The notes under the pieces: model-generated
Database searches by the model: none
What the model saw: only the letters and a program-made list of their open reading frames with translations
What the model was told of the DNA's origin: nothing
Position numbers and translations under genes: made by a program
Part shown: positions 1 to 8,358 of the stretch, piece by piece
Layout: each line of letters begins with the position of its first letter
Position numbering within the stretch: position 1 is the first letter of the stretch
From: Rhodobacteraceae bacterium HTCC2083
Lineage (GTDB): Bacteria > Pseudomonadota > Alphaproteobacteria > Rhodobacterales > Rhodobacteraceae
Direction: 5' to 3'
DNA: 64,000 nt
Assembly (NCBI GenBank): GCA_000156115.1
Contig: DS995276.1
Span: 1,782,476-1,846,475, forward strand

Positions 1-1188
1 GAGAACAGCAAAATCCGGCTCATTGAGCTTGAGAGCGGCAAGCAAACGCTGCCCACTGCGCTGTTCTTTGATTTTGAAGAAAAGCAAATCGATTATGGGT
101 CCGCGGCGGAACAGGCCCTGTTCGAAGGTGCTTGGGGGCGCTACATGCGCGCTCTCAAATCTCTGCTTGGCACGCCGCTTATCCGTGAAAGCAGCACGTT
201 TCTGGGCAAACGGATGAGTTACATCGACATCGTCGCGCGTTTTTTGTCCGAGATGAAGCACCGCACAGAGGCGCAGACAGGGCAAAGCTACACGCGCGTT
301 CTCTCTGGTCGGCCCGTTAAGTTTCACGGCGATTTCAAACGCGACGCCCAGGCGCTTGCGGACCTGACTGAATGCTATCAGATCGCCGGCTTCCAAGACA
401 TCCATTACATGAACGAACCGGAGGCTGCGGCGCGCGCCCAAGCCCATGTCTTGCAGCCCAATGATCTTGGTCTTGTCATAGATATTGGCGGCGGTACGTC
501 AGATTTCACGCTGTTTCGCAGTCAAGGGAATGGTGCGATTGAGATTGTCCAAAGCGAGGGTCTGCGCCTTGGTGGCACGGATTTTGATCGCCTGCTCAGC
601 TTTGATCATGTGATGCCTTTCATGGGACGTGGCAGCCGTATTCGCCATGCGTTTGGCGAGGACACGCATCTTGCCCCGAATGGCATCTTTGCGGATCTCG
701 CGACGTGGCAGAAAATTCCGTTCCTTTACGCGCCTGATGCGCGCCGTGCGGCAAAGGATCTGCTGCAATATGCGGTGGAACCAGTCAAACTCAAACGCCT
801 CACGCGCGTGTTGAAAGATGAGCGCGGCCACGATCTTGCCTTTGCCGTTGAAGCGGCAAAGATAGAGCTGAACACGAAACCACTCGCAAGCGTAGACATC
901 AACCTTGATCCTTTGGAAAAAGGGCTGAATGCGTCGCTCTATGCGCTCGCGCTTGCCCATTCGCTTCAAGCGTCAGCCGAGCAAATCGCGCAGACAGCAC
1001 TGCATTGCACCGCTCAAACAGATCATGCGCCAGATGACGTCACGCATCTTTTTTTCGTGGGCGGGTCGAGCTTAATGCAAGCGGTACAAACTGCAACTGC
1101 CAACGCATTTCCAAACGCAAAAATTCATCACGGCGCGGCGCTCACGGGCATCATCGAAGGTCTCACGCTCGCCACGCAAGACCTCTGA
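1..1188 (+). CDS. Hsp70 family protein (YegD-like), 5' end outside window
   Basis: The reading frame is open from base 1, so the start lies upstream of the window; the first ATG at 145 is internal. The product is an actin-fold ATPase of the Hsp70 superfamily: the phosphate-binding motif DIGGGTSDFTLF lies just after position 480 and a second glycine-rich motif, FVGGSSLM, near 1050. It resembles the short YegD-type Hsp70s, which lack the usual substrate-binding domain and have no firmly established client. The stop directly abuts the stop of the convergent M20 peptidase gene. Family assignment is firm; the biological role is not. Confidence 0.85.
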   Translation, partial: ENSKIRLIELESGKQTLPTALFFDFEEKQIDYGSAAEQALFEGAWGRYMRALKSLLGTPLIRESSTFLGKRMSYIDIVARFLSEMKHRTEAQTGQSYTRVLSGRPVKFHGDFKRDAQALADLTECYQIAGFQDIHYMNEPEAAARAQAHVLQPNDLGLVIDIGGGTSDFTLFRSQGNGAIEIVQSEGLRLGGTDFDRLLSFDHVMPFMGRGSRIRHAFGEDTHLAPNGIFADLATWQKIPFLYAPDARRAAKDLLQYAVEPVKLKRLTRVLKDERGHDLAFAVEAAKIELNTKPLASVDINLDPLEKGLNASLYALALAHSLQASAEQIAQTALHCTAQTDHAPDDVTHLFFVGGSSLMQAVQTATANAFPNAKIHHGAALTGIIEGLTLATQDL

Positions 1189-2478
1189 TCAAACCTCACC
1201 ATTCAAAAGTTGCGCTAGTGTATGCGCCATAACCTTTGCGCTCTCGATCATATCTTCAACCCCGACATATTCGTCAGGTTTATGCGCCAGTTCTAGAATG
1301 CCGGGACCATATGCGATGCAGTTCTTTAGCTTTCCAATCCGGTCAATGTGCTTTTGATCATAGGTTCCGGGCGACGCGACGTAGCGCACTTTCTTGCCCA
1401 TCACTGCCTCAATCGCGCGGGCAACGGTTTGCACAACTGGCGCTTCTTTATCGGTCATGGAGGGGGCGACATGGTTCAATTCGCGCATCGCATATTCAAA
1501 GTTGGGCCGCGTCACGCGCAAGTCTTCTAGAAGATTTTTCACCTCACCGCTGACACCATCATAGCTTTCCTCCGCCAAATAGCGACGATCAATGACGATG
1601 CGGCAGCTGTCAGGAACGCAGTGCGAGGGGAGAGCAGTGCTATCTTCCGCCTGCTCATTTTGCCCGCCATGGATCGAGTTAATGTTCATCGTTGATTGCC
1701 GTGCGCCCTCTGGGATCACGGGCATTTCCGTGTGTCGCGCCGCCATCGCTGGATAAAGCGTGTCTTCGAACTTATCGAGCACCGCCCCCATGTGGCGAAC
1801 CGCGCAGTCCCCTAAGAACGGCATGCAACCATGGGCGATTTCACCGAATGTTTCGATTTCAGCCCACCAACCACCGCGATGACCAAGGCAGATTGAATCG
1901 ACGCCGAGAGGTTCGGGAATAATCACATGCTGCACGCGGTTCGGATCGTAAAACCCCTTTTCTGCTAGATAAGCAACGCCGCCATAACCGCCTGATTCCT
2001 CATCCGCGGTCCCGCTGATTTCTATTGCGCCCGCGTAGTCGGGGCATTCCTCTACGAATGCTTCCGCTGCGATAATCGAGGCGGCGAGACCGCCCTTCAT
2101 GTCACAGGCACCCCGCCCATAGATTTTGTCGTTGCTCAATTCCCCACCAAACGGATCAAAGGTCCAGCCTGCGCCGACCTCCACGACGTCGATATGAGAG
2201 TTGAAATGGACACATTCACCCGCGCGTTTGCCTTCACGGCGGCACACAACGTTCCAGCGCGGATATTTCGTAGAATCGCCGGGCGCACCCTCTGCGCGCA
2301 CCATTTCCATCGTGAACCCACTTCGCGCCAAGCGCTCACCCAAGAACGTACAGATTTCTCGGTAGTTTTCACCGGGGGGATTGAGCGTTGGAATGCGAAT
2401 CAAATCCTGCGTGAGCGCGATCAGATCGTCGCGTTTGTCTTCAATGCGTTTAGCCAGCCGCGTCTGTAAATCGTTCAT
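1189..2478 (-). CDS. M20 family metallopeptidase (ArgE/DapE type)
   Basis: A 429-residue zinc-dependent amidohydrolase of the acetylornithine deacetylase/succinyl-diaminopimelate desuccinylase family. Metal and catalytic residues are visible: H95 and D97 in NSHIDVVEVG, D126 in GRGACDMKGG, and E160/E161 in ADEESGG, followed by the dimerisation (lid) domain. The start at 2478 is chosen because GGGAG precedes it and the protein begins as family members do; an upstream in-frame ATG at 2529 lacks a ribosome site. The substrate cannot be told from sequence; no arginine or lysine biosynthesis genes are adjacent, so a catabolic deacylase is as likely as ArgE or DapE. Confidence 0.85.
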   Translation of the reverse strand: MNDLQTRLAKRIEDKRDDLIALTQDLIRIPTLNPPGENYREICTFLGERLARSGFTMEMVRAEGAPGDSTKYPRWNVVCRREGKRAGECVHFNSHIDVVEVGAGWTFDPFGGELSNDKIYGRGACDMKGGLAASIIAAEAFVEECPDYAGAIEISGTADEESGGYGGVAYLAEKGFYDPNRVQHVIIPEPLGVDSICLGHRGGWWAEIETFGEIAHGCMPFLGDCAVRHMGAVLDKFEDTLYPAMAARHTEMPVIPEGARQSTMNINSIHGGQNEQAEDSTALPSHCVPDSCRIVIDRRYLAEESYDGVSGEVKNLLEDLRVTRPNFEYAMRELNHVAPSMTDKEAPVVQTVARAIEAVMGKKVRYVASPGTYDQKHIDRIGKLKNCIAYGPGILELAHKPDEYVGVEDMIESAKVMAHTLAQLLNGEV

Positions 2479-2556
2479 GTCGCTCTCCCGTTTGCGACTC
2501 AAAGTGACGTGGCGAACGCGCTCTTGCAAGACCTACGCCCACATGTCACCAAGGCG

Positions 2557-2692
2557 ATGTTCTCAGGGCAGGGTGAAAGTCCCTACCGGCGGTGATAGCC
2601 CGCGAGCGCTAGTGACCCTAAAGCGGATCATTGGGACAGCAGATTTGGTGGAATTCCAGAGCCGACGGTGAAAGTCCGGATGAAAGAGAGCG
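2557..2692 (+). promoter_or_regulatory. FMN riboswitch (RFN element)
   Basis: The conserved RFN blocks occur in order: TCAGGGCAGGGTGAAAGTCC, then CTACCGGCGGTGATAGCCCG with GCGAGCGC, then GATTTGGTGGAATTCCAGAG, then CCGACGGTGAAAGTCCGGAT and GAAAGAGAG. This is the FMN-binding aptamer that controls riboflavin genes. It ends about 78 bases before ribH. Downstream, GTCC at 2701 can pair with GGAC at 2736 just before TTTT, but this stem is short, so whether control is by termination or by hiding the ribH ribosome site (AAAGG) is not clear. Confidence 0.95.
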
Positions 2693-2769
2693 GTTTGCAT
2701 GTCCTTCGGGGCAGGTAGGCTAATGCGATGCTCTGGGACTTTTGTGACGTCTAAAACAAAGGTTCCAAA

Positions 2770-3207
2770 ATGACGAAACTACTTAAAATTGCGTTTATCA
2801 AAGCGCGTTGGCACAGCGAGATCGTGGATCAAGCTCTTGTTGGCTTCGAGGCGGATATGGACAGCGTTGATGCGACTGTTCAGATCACACCCTTCGATGT
2901 GCCGGGGGCGTTTGAAATGCCGCTTTTGGCGAAAAAACTGGGGGCATCAGGGGAATTTGATGCCGTTGTTTGTGCGGCTCTGGTCGTAGATGGCGGAATC
3001 TATCGCCATGATTTTGTGGCTGCTGCCGTGGTAAATGGGCTGATGGAGGCGCAGATGAGCACGGGTGTGCCTACCTTCTCAGTCTCTCTCACGCCGCATC
3101 ATTTTCAGCCAAGCGCAGAGCACATCGGCTTTTACACCGATCACTTTGTCAAAAAAGGCGCAGAGGCTGCGCAAGCGGTGCGTGCAACGCTAGAGCACTA
3201 CGCTTAA
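2770..3207 (+). CDS. ribH: 6,7-dimethyl-8-ribityllumazine synthase, type II (RibH2)
   Basis: Condenses the ribityl-uracil intermediate with dihydroxybutanone phosphate to make 6,7-dimethyl-8-ribityllumazine, the direct precursor of riboflavin. The 145-residue protein resembles the Brucella/Mesorhizobium RibH2 (type II) enzyme: it begins with a KIAFIKARWHSEIVDQ-like segment and has FDVPGAFEMPL, AALVVDGGIYRHDFVA and SVSLTPHHF, where RibH1 enzymes differ. It stands alone behind an FMN riboswitch, with no ribD, ribE or ribBA beside it, which fits a second lumazine synthase copy. AAAGG precedes the start. The last bases overlap the convergent DUF2125 gene. Confidence 0.93.
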   Translation: MTKLLKIAFIKARWHSEIVDQALVGFEADMDSVDATVQITPFDVPGAFEMPLLAKKLGASGEFDAVVCAALVVDGGIYRHDFVAAAVVNGLMEAQMSTGVPTFSVSLTPHHFQPSAEHIGFYTDHFVKKGAEAAQAVRATLEHYA

Positions 3208-4202
3208 CGAAGGCGAAACAGCGGGGCGGGTCCAATAGGGATCGGCCCCAGCTTCATCTGGCCTTGATCCAGCGTCAAAGGCAGATCAAGCGTGTTGCGA
3301 TTGCCAGACAGGCCTGACAGCAATGATAATCCTTGCTCAAACGGTCGCACCAGTTGCGTCGGGATTGCGCCTGTCGCGGCACTTACGGCTAAAATATCGC
3401 GCCAGTTTTGCGCCTTTATCGTGATTTGCCCCGTCGCGCGCCCTGTGGTGTCCACATCAAACGCACCTGCGAGACGTAGTTCTAGCTGGCCCCACTTCGC
3501 CTCGATCAATTTCACATTAATGCGCGTAGGTTGCGGACGAGCGCTTTGTAAAGCGTTCAAATCCCAAGGCGCATCAAAGGCGGCGGTGACATCGCCGCGC
3601 GCGAACTCAAGCGTTTTGGGCAGTATACCCGCCTCAAGACGTATCCCTCTTGGTTTAGGCAATAAAACGTCCTTCAGGTTCACCCCGAAATGATAGGCGT
3701 TTTGCGCCGCAGGATTCAATTCTATCGCCATCGAGGCCTTTGCAGCCCCGAAGGTTTCACCGTTGTCCATTTGAAGCGTCACCGCATCAGTCGTGTAATT
3801 CGCCTTTTCCAAAGCAAGCGATGTGTTTTTCTTCACAATCAAAGAGGCACGCATGTCGTCGCTTGTGATCTCCGCCTTGCCGAACGGGCTGCTGACGCTT
3901 TGTTCCTTTGGCCAGACGGCGATTAGGTGCTCCGGCTTATAGCTGAGCGCAAAAATTTGTAGAAAAGGTGCGGAATAAGCGACGCCGGTATCAGGATCAG
4001 CCAAAGAAATCCCGGTTAAGGTCGTGTCAAAGCGGCTTGGAAAACCGCGTGTTTCGATGCTCTCGACCTCCGCTACCCAGCCCTCTGCGCGGCGGTCTTC
4101 GAACCAGCGCTCAAAGCCTGCAGTGGCTCCGTTCGAGCCGACAAACCAATAGCCCGCATAAAGCGCTGCAACGGCGATAATTACAAATAACAGTCGTTTC
4201 AT
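3204..4202 (-). CDS. DUF2125 domain-containing protein
   Basis: A 332-residue protein with an N-terminal hydrophobic segment (residues about 4-21) that serves as a signal peptide or anchor, followed by a beta-rich extracytoplasmic domain. The GFPSRFDTTLTGI segment near residue 53 and the overall organisation match DUF2125, a family common in Rhodobacteraceae and other alphaproteobacteria. No catalytic motif is visible. Its 3' end overlaps ribH by four bases on the opposite strand, and its start lies 58 bases from the divergent chaC-like gene. Function unknown; likely in the periplasm or at the inner-membrane surface. Confidence 0.8.
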   Translation of the reverse strand: MKRLLFVIIAVAALYAGYWFVGSNGATAGFERWFEDRRAEGWVAEVESIETRGFPSRFDTTLTGISLADPDTGVAYSAPFLQIFALSYKPEHLIAVWPKEQSVSSPFGKAEITSDDMRASLIVKKNTSLALEKANYTTDAVTLQMDNGETFGAAKASMAIELNPAAQNAYHFGVNLKDVLLPKPRGIRLEAGILPKTLEFARGDVTAAFDAPWDLNALQSARPQPTRINVKLIEAKWGQLELRLAGAFDVDTTGRATGQITIKAQNWRDILAVSAATGAIPTQLVRPFEQGLSLLSGLSGNRNTLDLPLTLDQGQMKLGPIPIGPAPLFRLR

Positions 4203-4260
4203 GGCTTTTCCTTAAGGCTCGGCTCGTATCTAAGGCAGGCATCAGAAAAGGACCAGTGCG

Positions 4261-4788
4261 ATGACGATGTGGGTGTTTGGCTACGGCTCTCTTTTGTGGA
4301 ACCCGGGCTTTGAGGTGGACGCGCAGCAGGTAGGCGTCATGCACGGTTATGCGCGCAGTTTTTGTATGCGCTCGATCCATCATCGCGGCACGTCTGAACA
4401 TCCCGGGCTAGTGCTCGCGCTGGATGAAACGAAGGACGCGCGCTGTAAAGGCGTTGCTTTGCGCGTGAAAGCGGGTGCAGAGCCGGAAACGCTGGCATAT
4501 TTGCGTGAACGCGAATTGATCTCGTCGGCCTATCTAGAGAAAAATCTCGATGTGCATCTGAGCTCGGGTGAGGTGATCAAGGCGGTGACATACGTGATCG
4601 ATCCCGATCATGTGCAATACTGTCATCTTGATTTGGAAGAGCAAGCGCAGGTGATTGCGCGCGCCGTCGGGGACCGCGGACCGAACACGGACTATCTGCA
4701 CAATACTGCGGGTCATCTTGTGGAATTGGGCATCGAAGACGGGGATCTTAACTGGCTCTCAGCGCGCGTAAAAGCGCTGTGCTCATAA
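4261..4788 (+). CDS. ChaC-family gamma-glutamylcyclotransferase
   Basis: A 175-residue cytoplasmic enzyme expected to cleave the gamma-glutamyl bond of glutathione, giving 5-oxoproline and cysteinylglycine. The diagnostic glycine loop VFGYGSLLWNPGF is at residues 4-16, and the length fits the bacterial ChaC family. It is transcribed divergently from the DUF2125 gene and lies 67 bases ahead of the MotA-like gene. A second, distantly related cyclotransferase of the AIG2-like type lies at 57322. The assignment of ChaC rather than a generic GGCT rests on the W-N-P pattern after GYGSLL. Confidence 0.88.
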   Translation: MTMWVFGYGSLLWNPGFEVDAQQVGVMHGYARSFCMRSIHHRGTSEHPGLVLALDETKDARCKGVALRVKAGAEPETLAYLRERELISSAYLEKNLDVHLSSGEVIKAVTYVIDPDHVQYCHLDLEEQAQVIARAVGDRGPNTDYLHNTAGHLVELGIEDGDLNWLSARVKALCS

Positions 4789-4855
4789 CTCTTGGCTTAA
4801 GGGTCCAATCTGAGTAGACTGTTTCCCAATAAGAAACGTGTCAGGAGCAGTCCCC

Positions 4856-6070
4856 TTGGACAAGCCAGACCGCGAGGTACGCGCGCAGTTTTCTCAGCCT
4901 ATTCGACAAATCCTGTCGATGCTGATTGTTATAGGTCTTGTCGGGGCTGGTGCATTTGTCGCGCTGCCGCGCGTGCTGCCTGTGTTTTTAGCAAATCCGT
5001 GGTTGAACGGGTTCATCCTGTTTGTGTTCTTCATCGGTGTCATGGCCTGTTTTTATCAGGTTGGACAATTGATCAATTCGGTACGTTGGCTCGAAGCGTT
5101 TGCCTCAGAGAACCGCGAAGACCCGAGCATTAAAGCACCGCAATTGTTGGCTCCTCTCGCGACTTTATTGCGCTCGCGTGGGGCGCGGATGCAGATCTCT
5201 TCCAGCTCGACGCGCTCAATCTTGGATTCAGTCGCGACGCGGGTTGATGAAGCCCGCGAAATTACTCGATATCTCGTTAACTTGCTGATTTTCCTGGGTC
5301 TGCTTGGAACGTTCTATGGCCTTGCAACCACTGTTCCTGCCATCGTCGATACAATCCGCAACCTCAGCGCCGCGGAAGGCGAGACAGGCGCAGACGTGTT
5401 CAAACGCCTGCAATCGGGGCTTGAGGCGCAAATGGGTGGCATGGGCGTTGCGTTTGGCTCTTCGCTATTAGGGCTAGCAGGATCGCTTGTTGTGGGTCTG
5501 TTGGAATTATTCGCAGGGCACGGTCAAAACCGTTTTTACCGTGAACTCGAAGAGTGGCTCTCAAGTATCACGCGCCTCGGGTTTTCGACAGGCGAAGGCG
5601 AAGGCAGCGTTGAAAATTCTGCGATGGGTGCTGTTGTCGATCACATGGCCGAACAGATGGAAGCGCTGCAATTGATGTTCACGCAAAGCGACGTGAGCCG
5701 CTCCATGGTGGACGACAAACTTGGTGCGTTGACCAATGCGATTTCAAGCATGACCGAACGAATGGAAGCCACGGGCACGGCCACAGATGCGCTAATTCGC
5801 GTCGCCGAAGGACAAGAGCAGTTGATCGCCAAACTTGATGGTGGCGTGCTTGGCGGTGGCGAGGGGATGGATGCGGAAAGCCGGATGCGATTGCGCTCAA
5901 TGGATGTGCAACTGTTGAAAATCCTCGAAGAAATGTCAGCGGGTCGTGCTGAAACCATGGCAGAACTGCGCAGCGACATCGGCGCTTTGGGGCGGTTATT
6001 GACGCAACCGCGCAAAGCGCCAGCCGGAGCGGCGAAAGCACGTACAACACGCACGCGTGATGGCGGCTAA
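4856..6070 (+). CDS. MotA/TolQ/ExbB-like proton-channel subunit
   Basis: About 404 residues with four predicted membrane segments: roughly 19-40, 49-72, 135-159 and 195-220. The third and fourth carry the family signature (LLGTFYGLATTVP and GMGVAFGSSLLGLAGSL). A cytoplasmic helical tail of about 170 residues follows. Start choice: a TTG at 4856 has AGGAG eight bases upstream; the in-frame GTG at 4838 has no ribosome site and would place AGGAG inside the gene, so TTG is preferred. The stop overlaps the start of the next gene (TAATG), so the pair should be co-translated. By family, it should use ion flow across the inner membrane to move its partner; what the pair drives is unknown. Confidence 0.82.
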   Translation: MDKPDREVRAQFSQPIRQILSMLIVIGLVGAGAFVALPRVLPVFLANPWLNGFILFVFFIGVMACFYQVGQLINSVRWLEAFASENREDPSIKAPQLLAPLATLLRSRGARMQISSSSTRSILDSVATRVDEAREITRYLVNLLIFLGLLGTFYGLATTVPAIVDTIRNLSAAEGETGADVFKRLQSGLEAQMGGMGVAFGSSLLGLAGSLVVGLLELFAGHGQNRFYRELEEWLSSITRLGFSTGEGEGSVENSAMGAVVDHMAEQMEALQLMFTQSDVSRSMVDDKLGALTNAISSMTERMEATGTATDALIRVAEGQEQLIAKLDGGVLGGGEGMDAESRMRLRSMDVQLLKILEEMSAGRAETMAELRSDIGALGRLLTQPRKAPAGAAKARTTRTRDGG

Positions 6071-8352
6071 TGGCACTCTCGCGGCGCACAGGTCAGAGAT
6101 TCCAAGGCTCTATCTGGCCGGGATTTGTCGACGCGATGACCGGCCTTTTGCTGGTTTTGATGTTCGTGCTCACCATGTTTATGGTGATGCAATTCGTGCT
6201 GCGCGAGACCATCACGGGCCAAGAAAGCGAATTGGACGATCTTGGCCAAGAAATCGCAGCCCTTGCGCAAGCGCTTGGTTTGGAACGTGATCGCAGCGAG
6301 CGTTTGGAAAATGATCTTGGCACTTTGAACGCCACCCTTGATGACGCAACAACGCGGGCCGAAGCGCAATCCGCGTTGATCGCATCTTTGCAGCAAGAGC
6401 GCGCAGATCAGGATAGCGCGCTGTCGGCGGCGCAGGCCCAAATAACCAGTTTCGAAGCGCAAGTCGCATCGCTTTTGTCGCAACGTGAAGACGCTCTGGG
6501 CAATGTTGCGGCTTTGGAGCAGGCGCAAGCAGAGTTGTTGAGCGAGAAAGAAGCGCTTGATCTCGCTCTCGCAACTGCGCGCTCTGAGATTGATGAGCAG
6601 GTTGAAGCGGCGCGTTTGGCCGCTGCGCAGCGCGAGGCTATGGATGCGTTGATTGCAGACTTGCGTGCCAAGGGTGAAGACAAAGACGCGGTGATCAGCG
6701 CGCGCGCCTTAGAACTGGCAGAGCTGCAAGAGGCGTTGAGCGCGGAGGAAAAAGCGCGTTTGCTTGAGGCGGAAGCCGCAAAGGCCTTGCGCGCGCGACT
6801 CGAAACTGCTGATGCCGAATTGACGGCGATGACCCTCACGCTTGAAGCGGAACGCAAAGCTGCGGAAGACACACTGACGCTTTTGGCGGCGGCGCGCTCT
6901 GCGAGCGGAGATTTGACGGCGCAATTGGCGGCGGCTGTCAGTTCCGGTCAGGATACGGATGCGGCGAAGGCAGCGGTAGAGAAAGAGCTGGCGCAGGTTC
7001 TCACTCAGCTTGCAATGGCGCGTTCTGATTTGGACGCGGCGCGCGAAAAGCAGGAATTGACAGAGGTGAGCAAACTCACCGCTGAAGAAGAAGCGGCGGA
7101 ACGGATTGCCGCGCTCAGGGCCGCACAGGCCGTGGCGGAAGCGCTGCTGGCTGAAACAAACGCGAACCTTGAGACTGTGACCGCCACGAGTACGCAGACC
7201 AATTCCGCCTTAACAAGTGCAGAAGGGCAATTGGCCGAAACGCGCGCGCAACTGAGCCAAACCACACGCCAGCTGAGCAGGGCAGAGGCCGAATTGGCGG
7301 AGATCGTATTGGTACAGGAAAAATCAGCAGAAATCATCGCGGCGCTGACATCGGAACTGGCGCGCACACGTGATGATCTCGCGCAGGCAGAAGCGAATTT
7401 GACCGTCGCAATGGACGATAGTGAGATAGAGCAAACGTTGGCCGCCGCTTTAGCTGCGCGCACCTCCGTAGAGCTTGAGCGCGAAGAGATTCAGCGCCAA
7501 TTGGCGGCAGCATTGGCGGCGAAACTTGCTGCTGAACAACAAGCTGAAACGCGTCTAGATGATGCAACGCAGCAGGCAATTTTGCTGGCGGCAGCGCGCG
7601 ATGAATTGGTGCAAGAACAAGAACGAACCTCACAAGCGCAGTTGCAAACAGAGGCGTTAAACCAACAAGTCGCAGCGCTCCGTGCGCAATTGAGCAGCCT
7701 GCAAGCCATTCTGGATGAAGCAAAAATTCAGGATGATGCGTCCCAAGTCCAGCTTCAAAACCTCGGGTCCGAACTAAATGCAGCACTCGCGCGGGTCGCT
7801 GCGGATGAACGCAAAAGGCGGGAGTTGGAAGAGGCTGAGCGCAAAAGGCTGGAGGTTGAAGCGCTGGCTTTGCAAGAACAAACCAAAGATTTGGAGCGCT
7901 ATCGTTCAGAATTTTTTGGTCGGCTGAGGGACGTTCTTGGTCGCCAAGATGGTGTTCGTATTGAGGGTGATCGTTTCGTTTTCTCGTCCGAGGTTTTGTT
8001 CCCGCCTGGACGCGCCGCGCTATCTCCCGAAGGGCGGGGTGAAGTGGCCAAGGTTGCCTCGATCTTGCTCGCGGTTGCCGATGACATTCCCGACGGCATC
8101 GATTGGATCATTCGCGTGGATGGTCACACCGACAATGTCCCCCTGTCCGGTCTGGGTGAGTTTGCGGACAATTGGGAGCTTAGCCAAGCGCGGGCTTTGT
8201 CGGTCGTGAAATATATGGTGAATTTCCTAGGGATCCAGCCGACACGTTTGGCGGCGAACGGGTTTGGCCAGTTTCAACCTGTGAACCTTGAAGATAGCGA
8301 TGAAGCGCGCGCACAGAACCGTCGTATCGAGTTGAAATTTACCGAAAAATAG
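6070..8352 (+). CDS. MotB/OmpA-like peptidoglycan-binding protein with giant coiled coil
   Basis: A 760-residue partner of the preceding channel gene. The N-terminus has one membrane helix (about 17-43) containing an aspartate, D21, in WPGFVDAMTGLLL, placed like the proton-binding aspartate of MotB. From about residue 45 to 615 the sequence is almost pure Ala/Glu/Leu/Gln heptads, a very long coiled coil. The C-terminal 130 residues are an OmpA/MotB-type peptidoglycan-binding domain (DGHTDNVPLSG and LSQARALSVVKYM, ending in AQNRRIELKF). Expected topology is N-in with the coil and OmpA domain in the periplasm. The long tail is on the B subunit, whereas in Zorya ZorAB the long tail is on the A subunit. 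No Zorya effector genes are nearby. Confidence 0.85.
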   Translation: MALSRRTGQRFQGSIWPGFVDAMTGLLLVLMFVLTMFMVMQFVLRETITGQESELDDLGQEIAALAQALGLERDRSERLENDLGTLNATLDDATTRAEAQSALIASLQQERADQDSALSAAQAQITSFEAQVASLLSQREDALGNVAALEQAQAELLSEKEALDLALATARSEIDEQVEAARLAAAQREAMDALIADLRAKGEDKDAVISARALELAELQEALSAEEKARLLEAEAAKALRARLETADAELTAMTLTLEAERKAAEDTLTLLAAARSASGDLTAQLAAAVSSGQDTDAAKAAVEKELAQVLTQLAMARSDLDAAREKQELTEVSKLTAEEEAAERIAALRAAQAVAEALLAETNANLETVTATSTQTNSALTSAEGQLAETRAQLSQTTRQLSRAEAELAEIVLVQEKSAEIIAALTSELARTRDDLAQAEANLTVAMDDSEIEQTLAAALAARTSVELEREEIQRQLAAALAAKLAAEQQAETRLDDATQQAILLAAARDELVQEQERTSQAQLQTEALNQQVAALRAQLSSLQAILDEAKIQDDASQVQLQNLGSELNAALARVAADERKRRELEEAERKRLEVEALALQEQTKDLERYRSEFFGRLRDVLGRQDGVRIEGDRFVFSSEVLFPPGRAALSPEGRGEVAKVASILLAVADDIPDGIDWIIRVDGHTDNVPLSGLGEFADNWELSQARALSVVKYMVNFLGIQPTRLAANGFGQFQPVNLEDSDEARAQNRRIELKFTEK

Positions 8353-8358
8353 TGGCAG

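Noticed and set aside
4856-8352. Zorya anti-phage system
   Set aside because: The pair is MotAB-like as in ZorAB, but no ZorC, ZorD or ZorE gene is near, the long tail is on the wrong subunit, and neighbours are housekeeping genes.
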